From CAVSJO01 sp963728445 (GTDB lineage: Bacteria; Gemmatimonadota; Gemmatimonadetes; Longimicrobiales; RSA9): 64,000 bases of DNA. The DNA is taken from positions 2,086,002-2,150,001 of the forward strand of contig CAVSJO010000006.1 of the NCBI GenBank assembly GCA_963728445.1, written 5' to 3'. Both the position numbers and the translations under genes were made by a program. Each line of letters starts with the position of its first letter. Within the stretch, counting starts at the first letter, position 1. This document shows positions 7,297-15,104 of the stretch, piece by piece. A model generated the notes under the pieces. That model saw nothing but the letters and a program-made list of their open reading frames with translations. It did not search any database and was not told the origin of the DNA.

Positions 7297-7327
7297 GGAA
7301 AGCCCCTGGGTCGCTCCGGGGGCTTCC
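7297..7327 (-). terminator. Terminator-like hairpin
   Basis: GGAAAGCCCC and GGGGGCTTCC form a stem around an 11-base loop. Read on the minus strand the hairpin is followed by TCTTG, a weak T-rich tail, so it would act on minus-strand transcription entering the barrel gene at 7202. It lacks a strong T tract. Confidence 0.35.
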
Positions 7328-7499
7328 CTGCGGTCAGGGCTCGACGCGCAGCCCGGTCGCCTTTCAGGGGGTGAAGCGGCGTCGCGAAGGCCCCCCGAGC
7401 GGAGAAACGGACGCGGAGAGGATGGAGACCAGGGACCGGTATCGGCGGACAGTGGCAGCGAGTCGCTCCTTCGGTACGGCCGCGGGACCGCCCTCCTAC

Positions 7500-7558
7500 T
7501 GTGCGCCGTTTGTGCGCCGCGAAGCGGAAATAACCGGAAATCGGGCCGGCGGCGCACA
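7500..7558. repeat. Inverted and direct repeats beside att-like site
   Basis: TGTGCGCCG occurs at 7500-7508, TGTGCGCCGC at 7511-7520, and its exact complement GCGGCGCACA at 7549-7558. They lie 50-110 bases from the tRNA-like core. Tyrosine recombinases use arm sites placed in this way, so these are candidate arm-type sites, though no protein is known here to bind them. Confidence 0.4.
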
Positions 7559-7609
7559 CTCCGATGCGGAACAGAAACCGCGCAGCTAGGCGATAATCGC
7601 CGGATCGGC

Positions 7610-7656
7610 GGCCCCGGGCGCTGCCTCTATGCGGCGGTTCGAATCCGCCCGGGGCC
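7610..7656 (+). other. tRNA-like 3' end, candidate attachment site
   Basis: GGCGG-TTCGAAT-CCGCC (7633-7649) is a standard T arm, followed by CGGGGCC (7650-7656), which pairs exactly with GGCCCCG at 7610-7616. Only 16 bases separate the 5' strand from the T arm, so no D or anticodon arm exists and this is not a working tRNA. It looks like the tRNA 3' end copied when an element integrates, with the full gene expected beyond the left edge. Confidence 0.5.
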
Positions 7657-7888
7657 TCTACCGGCGCGGCGCGTCCTGTCTTTTGCGGGGCGAGCCGCGG
7701 CCGGCCGTGGCTGGTGGCTCACCCCGCCGCCTCACGAACCATCGACGACGCCTCTACCCCCGGAATTCCGCTAGCCATTCCCCGGCCTCGTGTCGGATCC
7801 CACGCCGGAACTGCGTATGTAGAGACTGACCGTGCTGCGCCCGCCGCGGCGGACGCGGGCCCGAATACGCAGACCGTCGAGGTGGACC

Positions 7889-9220
7889 ATGAGACGATGG
7901 CGAGAGCTTTCCGCAGCGCTGGCATTCACGTCTCTAGCCGCGTGCGCGGACCCGCCGACATCGCCGAAGGCGCGGCCGGTCCCGTCGCCGCAGGCCGACG
8001 TATTCGCGACGCCCACGATCGTGGTCGCGAACCTCGACGATGCGGGCGCCGGTTCGCTGCGTCAGGCGATCGCGGATGCCGTGGCCGGCGATGTCATCGC
8101 GTTCGAGGAAAGCCTGGCGGGAGGGACGATCATGCTGACCAGCGGCGCGCTCGTGGTCGCCAAGCACATCACCGTCGAGGGTTCGCCGAGCGAAGGCATC
8201 ACGATCAGCGGGCATCACAGCAGCCGCGTCCTCGAGATCTCCGATCCCGGCGATCTCACACTCGTGAACACGACGATCACCGACGGCCGTGCCGATTTCG
8301 GGGGTGGTATCTCAAATGGCAGTTCCCTCTCGATTTTCAACAGCACCATCACGGCCAACGAGGCCACTTTCGGAGGAGGCATCTATAGCGAGGGCGTCCT
8401 GATGATCACCAACAGCACGATATCAGGGAATATGTTCGATCCCGCTTCGGGCGGCGGACTCGTTCTGCAGGACGGCTCGAGGACCGTCCTGGAGAACGTG
8501 ACGATCACCGACAACGGAGCCAACGCGGTCCTGGGAATCGGCTACCCGGAGCTGACGCTTCGGAACTCGGTCCTTGCGGGCAATTCGACGGCCAACTGTT
8601 CCGTCGTGCCGGATCACATCGTGCTGGAGGGCGTCAACGTCTCCGACGACGCCACGTGTGGCGCCGCGGGGTCCCACATGATCATCGCGGACCCTCATCT
8701 CGCGTCACTTGCCGACAATGGCGGCCCGACCATGACGCACGCCCTTTCCGTGGGGAGCTCGGCGATCGAAGCCGTGCCCTTGATCGACTGCAGGGTGTCG
8801 GAGGACCAGCGGCACGTGGCGCGGCCGCAGGGTCCCGCGTGCGACGCGGGCGCGTACGAGTTCGACGCGTACTTCACGATCGGGCTCGGCGTCGACGCCA
8901 GCGTGGTCGTGAACTCGAAGACAGGGGTCGCCCTGGTGTCCGGCACGTACTCGTGCTCGGGCGTGATCACGTCCACACTTCACGTGGAGCTGAGTGAACC
9001 GCAGAAGGCCGGAAAGGTGAACACGGCGGTGTTCGCATCCGGGGACATGCCGCTCTACTGCCAGGGTCCCGGGGCCTGGGCCATCGCGCTGACGCCGTCT
9101 ACCGGCGCGTTCAAGAACGGCAGCGGCACGGTCACCGCGAGCAGTCCGGGAGTCACGGGCATCGTGCTCTCCGAAACCGCCTCCGCGCCCGTGAAGCTGT
9201 TCTGGGGGCACAAGCCGTAG
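7889..9220 (+). CDS. Right-handed beta-helix lipoprotein, choice-of-anchor Q type
   Basis: The 443-residue protein begins MRRWRELSAALAFTSLAACA, a signal peptide with a lipobox (LAAC), so it is probably an exported lipoprotein. The middle is built of repeated NSTITxNxAxxGGGI-type turns, typical of parallel beta-helices. Near residue 280 it has DNGGPTMTHAL and then a cysteine-containing DQRHVARPQGPACDAGAYEF segment, the signature found in choice-of-anchor Q proteins. A further 110-residue beta-rich domain ends the protein. The ATG at 7889 is chosen over an upstream start because it gives the signal peptide. Role: likely surface binding or carbohydrate interaction, not certain. Confidence 0.8.
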   Translation: MRRWRELSAALAFTSLAACADPPTSPKARPVPSPQADVFATPTIVVANLDDAGAGSLRQAIADAVAGDVIAFEESLAGGTIMLTSGALVVAKHITVEGSPSEGITISGHHSSRVLEISDPGDLTLVNTTITDGRADFGGGISNGSSLSIFNSTITANEATFGGGIYSEGVLMITNSTISGNMFDPASGGGLVLQDGSRTVLENVTITDNGANAVLGIGYPELTLRNSVLAGNSTANCSVVPDHIVLEGVNVSDDATCGAAGSHMIIADPHLASLADNGGPTMTHALSVGSSAIEAVPLIDCRVSEDQRHVARPQGPACDAGAYEFDAYFTIGLGVDASVVVNSKTGVALVSGTYSCSGVITSTLHVELSEPQKAGKVNTAVFASGDMPLYCQGPGAWAIALTPSTGAFKNGSGTVTASSPGVTGIVLSETASAPVKLFWGHKP

Positions 9221-9286
9221 TCCGCCCCGGCGTGCCGTCGGAGAATCGCGCCCGCGCGGAACGTGCGGATCACGATCGCTGGGCCG

Positions 9287-11779
9287 TCACCGCAAGCCGC
9301 CACTCCCGGCCGCGCGGGACCGTGCCGAATCCAGTGCCGTGAGCCAGCCGCGTAGCTGCCGCACGGAAGGTTGCGACGGAAGCACCTGCCGCTCCGTCGT
9401 GCCGATCGCGCCATGCAGCAGTGTGTCCGCCGCCGCGTAGTCCCCGGTGAGCGTGAGCAGCCTGCCGAGCAGCCCGCGCGCGTAGGCGGTATTCGGCGAT
9501 TCAGGTCCCGCGAGACGGGTGCGGATGCGCAGCGCGTCCCGGAGCAGCGGCTCGGCTTCGGCGTAGCTGCCGCGGTCGATGAGGAGCTCGGCGAGATTGA
9601 TCTCGCGGCCGGCGACGTCGCCGTGAACGCGTCGCTCCACCGCCAGCGCTCTGCGGAACAGGTCTTCCGCCTCGGCGGCTTCGCCGGCACGGGCGAGGAC
9701 GAGAGCGAGGGTGGAGAAGGCCGCTGCGGTCGACGGATGTTCGTCCCCGTAGGCGCGTTCGAGGATCCGGAGCTGGCTCCGCGCCATCGGCACGGCTTCG
9801 GCAAGGTTGCCGGACTGCGATAGATAATCGGCGAGGTCGCCCAGCGCGGACGCCGTCATGGGATGGTCCCGGCCATAGACGCGGCGTCGGATTTCGAGGC
9901 CGCGACGAAACAGCGGTTCCGCTTCGGCCCGTCGGGACGCCTGAGCTGCCAGCAAGTATGCGATCTGCATGGTCGCCTGGGCCAATTCCTGCTCGGGAGC
10001 ACCGACACGCTCGAAGATGCTGAGGGCGCGCCGGAACTCGCGTTCGGCGTCGTCCGCCCGCCCGCGGCTCCGGAGAATGCTCCCGAGATAGAGGTGGCTC
10101 ACACCGGTCAGCGAGTCCTCGGCGCCCAGGGCTGAGATTCGCAACGCAAGCGCACGCCGGTGGAGGTCTTCGGCCGTGATCAGGTCACCGCGATAGACCG
10201 AAAGACTGCCGAGCTGATGCAGGGTGTACGCCAGCGCGGGATCCCGTGACCCGAGGATCCGCCGCTGAATATCGAACGCCTTCCGCGCCACCGAATCCGC
10301 CTCCGCGTACCGGCCCAGCGATCGCAGCGAGAGCGCGAGCTGCCGCAGTGTAGCGGCGACCTCGAGATTGTCGGGTCGCCCCCGTCCGCGGCGCAGCGCG
10401 AGCGCGCGCTCCAGCACGGTGTGTGATTCGTCATAGCGTCCGAGCCCGATGTAGAGGCGGCTCGTGATTTCGAGCATGCTCGCCACCTGTGCCGGATTGC
10501 CGTCCATCCGCGCTGCGCGGGTGACGCCACGCCGCACGAGCTCCGACGCGGTCAGGGTGTCGCCGCGCGCTTCACCGGGATCGCTGGCGTCGAAGAGGCC
10601 CAGCACGAAGTTCGTCACGCCCGCGGCGTCGCGCGATGCGGCCTCTGCACGATCGCGCTGGATGGCCGTCCGGCGTGCCTCCACGCCCGCGATGCTCGCG
10701 CCCGCGACGAGCGAGAGCGCGATCCCGACCGCGGCGATCGTCTCGCGCCGGTGCCGGCGCGCGAAACGGCGCGCGCGGTATCCCGCCGTCTGTCGGCGGG
10801 CGAGCACCGGCAGCCCCGTGAGGTGACGTCGCACGTCGTCGCCAAGCGACTCCGCCGTGGCGTAGCGCTCGTCGGGGTCCTTGCCGAGTGCCTTCAGCAC
10901 GATCGCGTCGAGGTCGCCGCGCACCTGCCGGCCCTGCCCGGGCGACGACCGGTCGGCCGCGACGGAGGGCAGGTCCGGCTCGCGCCCGAGCACCGATGCC
11001 TCCACCTCGTGTACGCTGGCGTCGCGGGAGAACGGCGGCATGCCGGCAAGCAAGCGGTACAGCACGGCGCCCAGCTGATAGACGTCCGTGAGCGTCGAGA
11101 CCCGCCGGCCGAGGATCTGCTCGGGCGCCGCGTACTCCGGCGTGAGCCAGCGCTGGTGCGTATGCGAGAGGAGCGGGTCCGGCGGAGACGTGGGCTGGAG
11201 CAGCTTGGCGAGGCCGAAGTCGAGCAGCTTCACGCGCCCGTCGCGGTCGATCAGAATGTTCGACGGCTTCAGGTCGCGATGGACGATGAGATTGCGGTGG
11301 GCGTACTGAACGGCATCCAGTACTGTCAGGAAGAGCTGAAGGCGCTGCCGAACGCCGAGTCCGCGCTCCTCACAGTACGCGTCGATGGACTGGCCGTCGA
11401 CGAACTCGAGGATCAGATAAGGTTGACCCTCCGGCGTGACCCCGCCGTCGAGTAGACGGGCAATGCTCGGGTGATCGAGCCACGCCAGGATCTGCTGCTC
11501 GGCGCGAAAGCGGCTGCGATCGATGGGCGTGTCGAGTCCGGGGCGCAGCAGCTTGACGGCGACGCGCTGCTCGAAGTCGCCCAGGGCGCGTTCGGCCAGG
11601 AACACGCGGGCCATGCCGCCGCGCCCGATCTCCCGGATGATCCGGTAGGCGCCGAGACGTCGACCGGTCCACTCGGCGGTCGGCTCCGCATCACGGCGCT
11701 CCGCGGCCACCGCGGACGCGAGCGCGGCGGGCGGCGAATCGAGGAAAGCGTGCTTCGCCATCGCGTGCCTGAGCAGCAC
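9287..11779 (-). CDS. Ser/Thr protein kinase with TPR domain
   Basis: The kinase domain (about residues 45-320) has the glycine loop GRGGMARV, VAVKLL lysine, HRDLKPSN catalytic loop, DFGLA and AAPEQ. A membrane segment follows (IAAVGIALSLVAGASIAGVE, near residue 350), then about 450 residues of TPR repeats (for example ALAYTLHQLGSL, TAAAFSTLALVLARAG). The kinase therefore sits inside and the TPR part probably outside. The start given is GTG. However, the frame stays open upstream, and residues like LDSERWHRVETVLDAALNAD, usual for this kinase family, are encoded before it with no ATG/GTG/TTG; a CTG at 11908 could be the true start. The ECF sigma gene lies just upstream on the same strand. Confidence 0.88.
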   Translation of the reverse strand: MLLRHAMAKHAFLDSPPAALASAVAAERRDAEPTAEWTGRRLGAYRIIREIGRGGMARVFLAERALGDFEQRVAVKLLRPGLDTPIDRSRFRAEQQILAWLDHPSIARLLDGGVTPEGQPYLILEFVDGQSIDAYCEERGLGVRQRLQLFLTVLDAVQYAHRNLIVHRDLKPSNILIDRDGRVKLLDFGLAKLLQPTSPPDPLLSHTHQRWLTPEYAAPEQILGRRVSTLTDVYQLGAVLYRLLAGMPPFSRDASVHEVEASVLGREPDLPSVAADRSSPGQGRQVRGDLDAIVLKALGKDPDERYATAESLGDDVRRHLTGLPVLARRQTAGYRARRFARRHRRETIAAVGIALSLVAGASIAGVEARRTAIQRDRAEAASRDAAGVTNFVLGLFDASDPGEARGDTLTASELVRRGVTRAARMDGNPAQVASMLEITSRLYIGLGRYDESHTVLERALALRRGRGRPDNLEVAATLRQLALSLRSLGRYAEADSVARKAFDIQRRILGSRDPALAYTLHQLGSLSVYRGDLITAEDLHRRALALRISALGAEDSLTGVSHLYLGSILRSRGRADDAEREFRRALSIFERVGAPEQELAQATMQIAYLLAAQASRRAEAEPLFRRGLEIRRRVYGRDHPMTASALGDLADYLSQSGNLAEAVPMARSQLRILERAYGDEHPSTAAAFSTLALVLARAGEAAEAEDLFRRALAVERRVHGDVAGREINLAELLIDRGSYAEAEPLLRDALRIRTRLAGPESPNTAYARGLLGRLLTLTGDYAAADTLLHGAIGTTERQVLPSQPSVRQLRGWLTALDSARSRAAGSGGLR

Positions 11780-11985
11780 GTCGACTTCGGAGCGCAGCTC
11801 CGGATCGCCCGCGCACAGCTCCTCGAGGAGCGTCGGCCAATGCGCCGGATCGGCGTTCAGGGCGGCGTCGAGGACCGTTTCGACGCGGTGCCAGCGTTCG
11901 CTGTCCAGCTTCGTCTCCGGACGAGGGTCTCACCGCCGGGAAGTGCGGCTCGGCACGCACCACGGCGCCCGGCGGACGTCACCGC

Positions 11986-12510
11986 CTACGCGCCGGCCGG
12001 CTCCATGGCACGCAGCAGGAACGCCCGTGCCTTCACCCAGTCGCGCTCGACCGTGCGCACCGAGACGCCGAGCATCCGCCCGATGAGCTCCTCCGGCACG
12101 GCGCCGAAGAAGCGCAGCTCGACGACCTGACGGAGCCGCGGTTCGACGGCGTCGAGCTGGTCGAGCGCGGCATCGAGCGCGAGCATCTCGTCTATCTGCA
12201 CCTCGAGCTCACGGTCGGACTGGCTCAGCGACACGGTTCGCCAGGCGCCGCCGCGCTTCGACGAATGGCGACGACGCGCGAAGTCCACCAGCACCTGGCG
12301 CATTGCGCGCGACGCGGCCCCGAAGAAGTGAGCGCGGCTGTCCCATGGCGAGTCGGAATCGGCGCCCAGCTTCAGGAAGGCCTCGTGCACCAGCTCCGTC
12401 GTGCACAGCGTCAGGTCGGCGCCGCGCGCACGGCGATGCCCGCGCGCCAGCCGCTTCAGCTCGCCGTAAACGGCCGAGTAGAGCGCATCGGGTGTCCCGC
12501 CGTATGGCAA
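11986..12510 (-). CDS. ECF-type RNA polymerase sigma factor (TIGR02999-like)
   Basis: The 174-residue product has a sigma region 2 (LYSAVYGELKRLARGHRR, LVHEAFLKLG, DSRAHFFGAASRAMRQVLVD, FARRRHSSKRGG) and a sigma region 4 (LDAVEPRLRQVVELRFFGAV, EELIGRMLGVSVRTVERDW). RAHFFGAASRAMRQVLVDFA is characteristic of the TIGR02999 group found in Acidobacteriota and Gemmatimonadota. The start is TTG at 12510 with AGGGG upstream. This group often pairs with a neighbouring Ser/Thr kinase gene, here the next gene downstream, suggesting that the kinase controls the sigma factor by phosphorylation. Confidence 0.88.
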   Translation of the reverse strand: MPYGGTPDALYSAVYGELKRLARGHRRARGADLTLCTTELVHEAFLKLGADSDSPWDSRAHFFGAASRAMRQVLVDFARRRHSSKRGGAWRTVSLSQSDRELEVQIDEMLALDAALDQLDAVEPRLRQVVELRFFGAVPEELIGRMLGVSVRTVERDWVKARAFLLRAMEPAGA

Positions 12511-12802
12511 TTGCCCCTCGGTTGCATTGCTGCTGAACTTCGGATCGGGCCTGGAGCCGCAAAGGGATCGCTGCGGGCTGGCTGGAAGTCGCTCGAATAT
12601 GCCTGGGCGCCTTCCGATGTGTCAATCATTCACTCCTCAGGCGGTGCCCCGGCCGGGGGCCGCAGCCGAAGCCGAAGCCGCGCGTCTGGACCCGGGGTGC
12701 CGGAATCGTCGGCGGGCGACGTCGCCCGACAGGGCAGGCGGGGCTGGAGCCCGCTCCGCGCGCATCCGCCATGCCAACGGCAGCGCCTGGGCTCGAAGCG
12801 GG

Positions 12803-13282
12803 CTACTCAGCGACCGCGGCGTCCAGCCCCGCGATGTCGATCTTCTTCATGGTCATCATCGCTTCGAAGGCGCGTTTGGCGCGGGCGGGGTCGGAGCTGG
12901 TGGTGAGATCGAGGAGGCGGCGGGGGGTGATCTGCCAGGAGAAGCCCCAGCGGTCGCGGCACCAGCCGCAGGCGCTCTCCTCACCGCCGTTGCCGACGAT
13001 GGCGTTCCAGTAGCGGTCGGTCTCTTCCTGGTCCTCGGTCACGACCACGAGGCTGACCGACTCGTTTGGCGTGAAGTTCGGGCCGCCGTTGAGGCCGAGG
13101 AAGCGTCGGCCGAGCACGGTGAACTCGACGGTCAGCTCGACGCCCTCGTTGCCGCCGGGAAAGTCGCCTGGGGCGGTGTTCACGCGGTCGACGTGGCTGT
13201 CCGGGAAGGTCGCTGCATAGAATTCGGCTGCCTTGCTCGCCTCTCCGTGGTCGAACCAGAGGCAGGTCACGAAGTCGGTCAT
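12803..13282 (-). CDS. VOC family protein (PhnB-like)
   Basis: The 159-residue protein reads MTDFVTCLWFDHGEASKAAE, FYAATFPDSHVDRVNTAPGD, VELTVEFTVLGRRFLGLNGG, VSLVVVTEDQEETDRYWNAI and GWCRDRWGFSWQITPRRL. This is the pattern of PhnB / 3-demethylubiquinone methyltransferase-like members of the vicinal-oxygen-chelate superfamily, which fold as paired beta-alpha-beta units around a metal or small ligand. Members of this branch have no settled reaction. It stands alone between the sigma factor and a lipoprotein gene. Confidence 0.88.
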   Translation of the reverse strand: MTDFVTCLWFDHGEASKAAEFYAATFPDSHVDRVNTAPGDFPGGNEGVELTVEFTVLGRRFLGLNGGPNFTPNESVSLVVVTEDQEETDRYWNAIVGNGGEESACGWCRDRWGFSWQITPRRLLDLTTSSDPARAKRAFEAMMTMKKIDIAGLDAAVAE

Positions 13283-13430
13283 GGCGTCTCTCCCGGCGTT
13301 TCAGGTCCGTCCTCGATCGGCCAGTGCGATTATGCAGGAGCTGCGCCGTCGGCGCCATGGAGCTGGCAGCGTATCGAGTCCGGCCGGTCTCGTTCATCCT
13401 GTTGGACGGACGCCTTTCAACCCGCGCACT

Positions 13431-14297
13431 TCAGCGCACAGGCGTCCCCACGAAGCAGCCGACCGTATAGGGATACTCGTCCGTGGTGTGATAGTGGTAC
13501 ATCACCACCGTCCGGCCATCCCATTCGATGGCGTGGGTGTGACCGTGGCAGGCGTCCAGGTCCGCATCCGTGAGTTTCTTCCCGTCTTCACCATACGAGC
13601 CGTAGATGCCGAAGCCGTCGATGGCGTACCCCACCAGCGAGCTGTGGCCTCCCTGGGCAGCGCCCGCATCCTCGAAGCAGGAGCTCAGGCTGTGGTAGTG
13701 GTACTGGCCCGCCTGCTGGGGATGCCCCTGGCAGTGGTCCTGTACCTCGTGCGCCGCGGCGTCCCGCCCTTCCGCGTCCAGCGCGTTGTAGATGGCGGCG
13801 CCCGTGAGCGCGAAGCCGATCATGCCCATCGGTACGCAGGACGCGGATGCCGCCTTCGTCGGCTCCGCGGGCAGCGTCAGAAGGATGTTCTGCGCGCGGA
13901 TCGAGTTCGGATTGCCATCGTACTGGAACGCAGGGTCTGTCCGCTGGATCGGGAACGTCCCCGTTGGATGCTCCGGCAGGTTGTTGGCGCTCACGATCCG
14001 CTCCGACCCTTGCCGCGTGATGGTGATCTGGGCGTCCGGCCACTCCACCGACCCGCTCACCTCCGGCTTCGCGGTCGGATCCCAGGTGGAGCCCGTGATC
14101 CACGGCGCCGACCCCTTCCGACCGGACCGGAACGTCTGCTGGCACGAGTATACCCAACCCACTTCCGGCGAGGACGAAACATGCCCGTCGCCGAGTGGCA
14201 GCGCCGCTCCGCCGCTCGCCTCGTGGAGCAGCGCGGAAGCGGTGGGAGAGGCACACGCGATGGCGCCCACCAGCAGCGCGCAGGTTACAGCTTTCAT
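13431..14297 (-). CDS. YHYH-domain lipoprotein
   Basis: The 288-residue product starts MKAVTCALLVGAIACASPTA, a signal peptide with lipobox (AIAC). It carries two YHYH motifs (QYHYHSLSSCFEDAG and MYHYHTTDEYPYTVGCFVG), the PMGMIGFALTGAAIYN segment and GYAIDGFGIYG, as in YHYH-domain proteins of unknown function. Conserved histidines and cysteines suggest metal binding outside the cytoplasm. An ATG at 14306 would add three residues. It is transcribed divergently from the hemolysin III gene. Confidence 0.85.
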   Translation of the reverse strand: MKAVTCALLVGAIACASPTASALLHEASGGAALPLGDGHVSSSPEVGWVYSCQQTFRSGRKGSAPWITGSTWDPTAKPEVSGSVEWPDAQITITRQGSERIVSANNLPEHPTGTFPIQRTDPAFQYDGNPNSIRAQNILLTLPAEPTKAASASCVPMGMIGFALTGAAIYNALDAEGRDAAAHEVQDHCQGHPQQAGQYHYHSLSSCFEDAGAAQGGHSSLVGYAIDGFGIYGSYGEDGKKLTDADLDACHGHTHAIEWDGRTVVMYHYHTTDEYPYTVGCFVGTPVR

Positions 14298-14457
14298 GGC
14301 ACACATCCGGTTCGTGGACCGATTCGTTGCGCATGAGTGGACGGATTCCAACCCGGATGTGTTAAAAAGCGGACGCGGCTCCGTGCCCTTCGAAGGAAGG
14401 TGAATCGGCACCGTGGCCCCGAGATTGCACGTGCAGGCGCGGCAAGGAGGCAGGCAG

Positions 14458-15075
14458 ATGTATACGAAGGCAGAGGAGATCTTCCACGCCGCGACCCACG
14501 GGGTCGGCACGGCTCTGGCCGTGATGGGCGGGGCGTACCTGGTGGAGCGCGCGATCGCCGCGGGCGATCCCTGGCGGATCCTGAGCTTCGGGGTCTACTC
14601 GGCGTCGCTCGTGCTGCTGTACGCGGCGTCGACGGCGTACCACGCGGTCTCGGCGCGCCGCCTCAAGGCACGCCTGCGTGTGCTGGATCATTCGGCGATC
14701 TACCTGCTGATCGCCGGCTCGTACACGCCGTTCCTGCTCCTGCGTCTGCGCGGCCCGTGGGGGTGGACGCTGTTCGGCCTCGTGTGGGCGATGGCCGTGG
14801 GCGGCGTGGTCTACAAGCTCACGCTGCTGGATCGCTTCCCGCGGGTGTCGACGGCGCTGTACCTGGGCATGGGGTGGGTCGCGCTTCCGGCGCTGCTGCC
14901 CCTCGCTCGACACCTTTCACCGGTGACGCTGGCGTGGCTGGTGGGCGGCGGGCTGGTCTACACGGCCGGGACGCTGCTGTACCACCTGGACCGGGTCCGC
15001 TACGCGCACGTCGCGTGGCACGTCTTCGTGCTCGTCGGCAGCGTCTGCCACTTCATGGCCATCGCGCGCCTGTAG
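14458..15075 (+). CDS. Hemolysin III / PAQR family membrane protein
   Basis: This 205-residue membrane protein has seven predicted hydrophobic segments and the family signature residues: AEEIFHAATHGVG at the N-terminus, AASTAYHAV, LDHSAIYLLIAGSYTPF, and RYAHVAWHVFVLVGSVCHFM at the end. These conserved histidines, serine and aspartate form a zinc-like site in the PAQR fold. Bacterial members (HlyIII, YqfA) may act as hydrolases in lipid homeostasis; haemolysis is doubtful. The ATG at 14458 follows AAGGAGG. Confidence 0.9.
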   Translation: MYTKAEEIFHAATHGVGTALAVMGGAYLVERAIAAGDPWRILSFGVYSASLVLLYAASTAYHAVSARRLKARLRVLDHSAIYLLIAGSYTPFLLLRLRGPWGWTLFGLVWAMAVGGVVYKLTLLDRFPRVSTALYLGMGWVALPALLPLARHLSPVTLAWLVGGGLVYTAGTLLYHLDRVRYAHVAWHVFVLVGSVCHFMAIARL

Positions 15076-15104
15076 GGCGGCGGGCCGACGAACACGCCCC
15101 CCGA

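Larger units (their letters stand above)
1..7656. mobile_element. Phage-satellite-like integrated element (right part)
   Basis: The segment contains a divergent phage-type repressor, ribbon-helix-helix and excisionase-like regulators, a primase-helicase, a P27-type terminase small subunit and an HK97-like capsid, in one overlapping operon. No portal, large terminase, tail or lysis gene is present. That set matches phage satellites (PICI-type islands, phiRv1-like elements) better than a full prophage. The right boundary is placed at a tRNA-like 3' end (7610-7656); the left end, and any integrase, would lie before position 1. The boundaries are inferred. Confidence 0.6.
7203..7888. other. Intergenic region with hairpin, inverted repeats and att-like site
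   Basis: No convincing gene is seen in these 686 bases. They hold a terminator-like hairpin (7297-7327), repeats of TGTGCGCCG (7500-7558) and the tRNA-like 3' end (7610-7656). Beyond 7660 there is only the leader of the lipoprotein gene. The arrangement fits the attachment end of an integrated element. Confidence 0.5.

Noticed and set aside
7610..7656. A functional small tRNA
   Set aside because: There is no room for a D arm and anticodon arm between the paired ends; only the T arm and acceptor remain.
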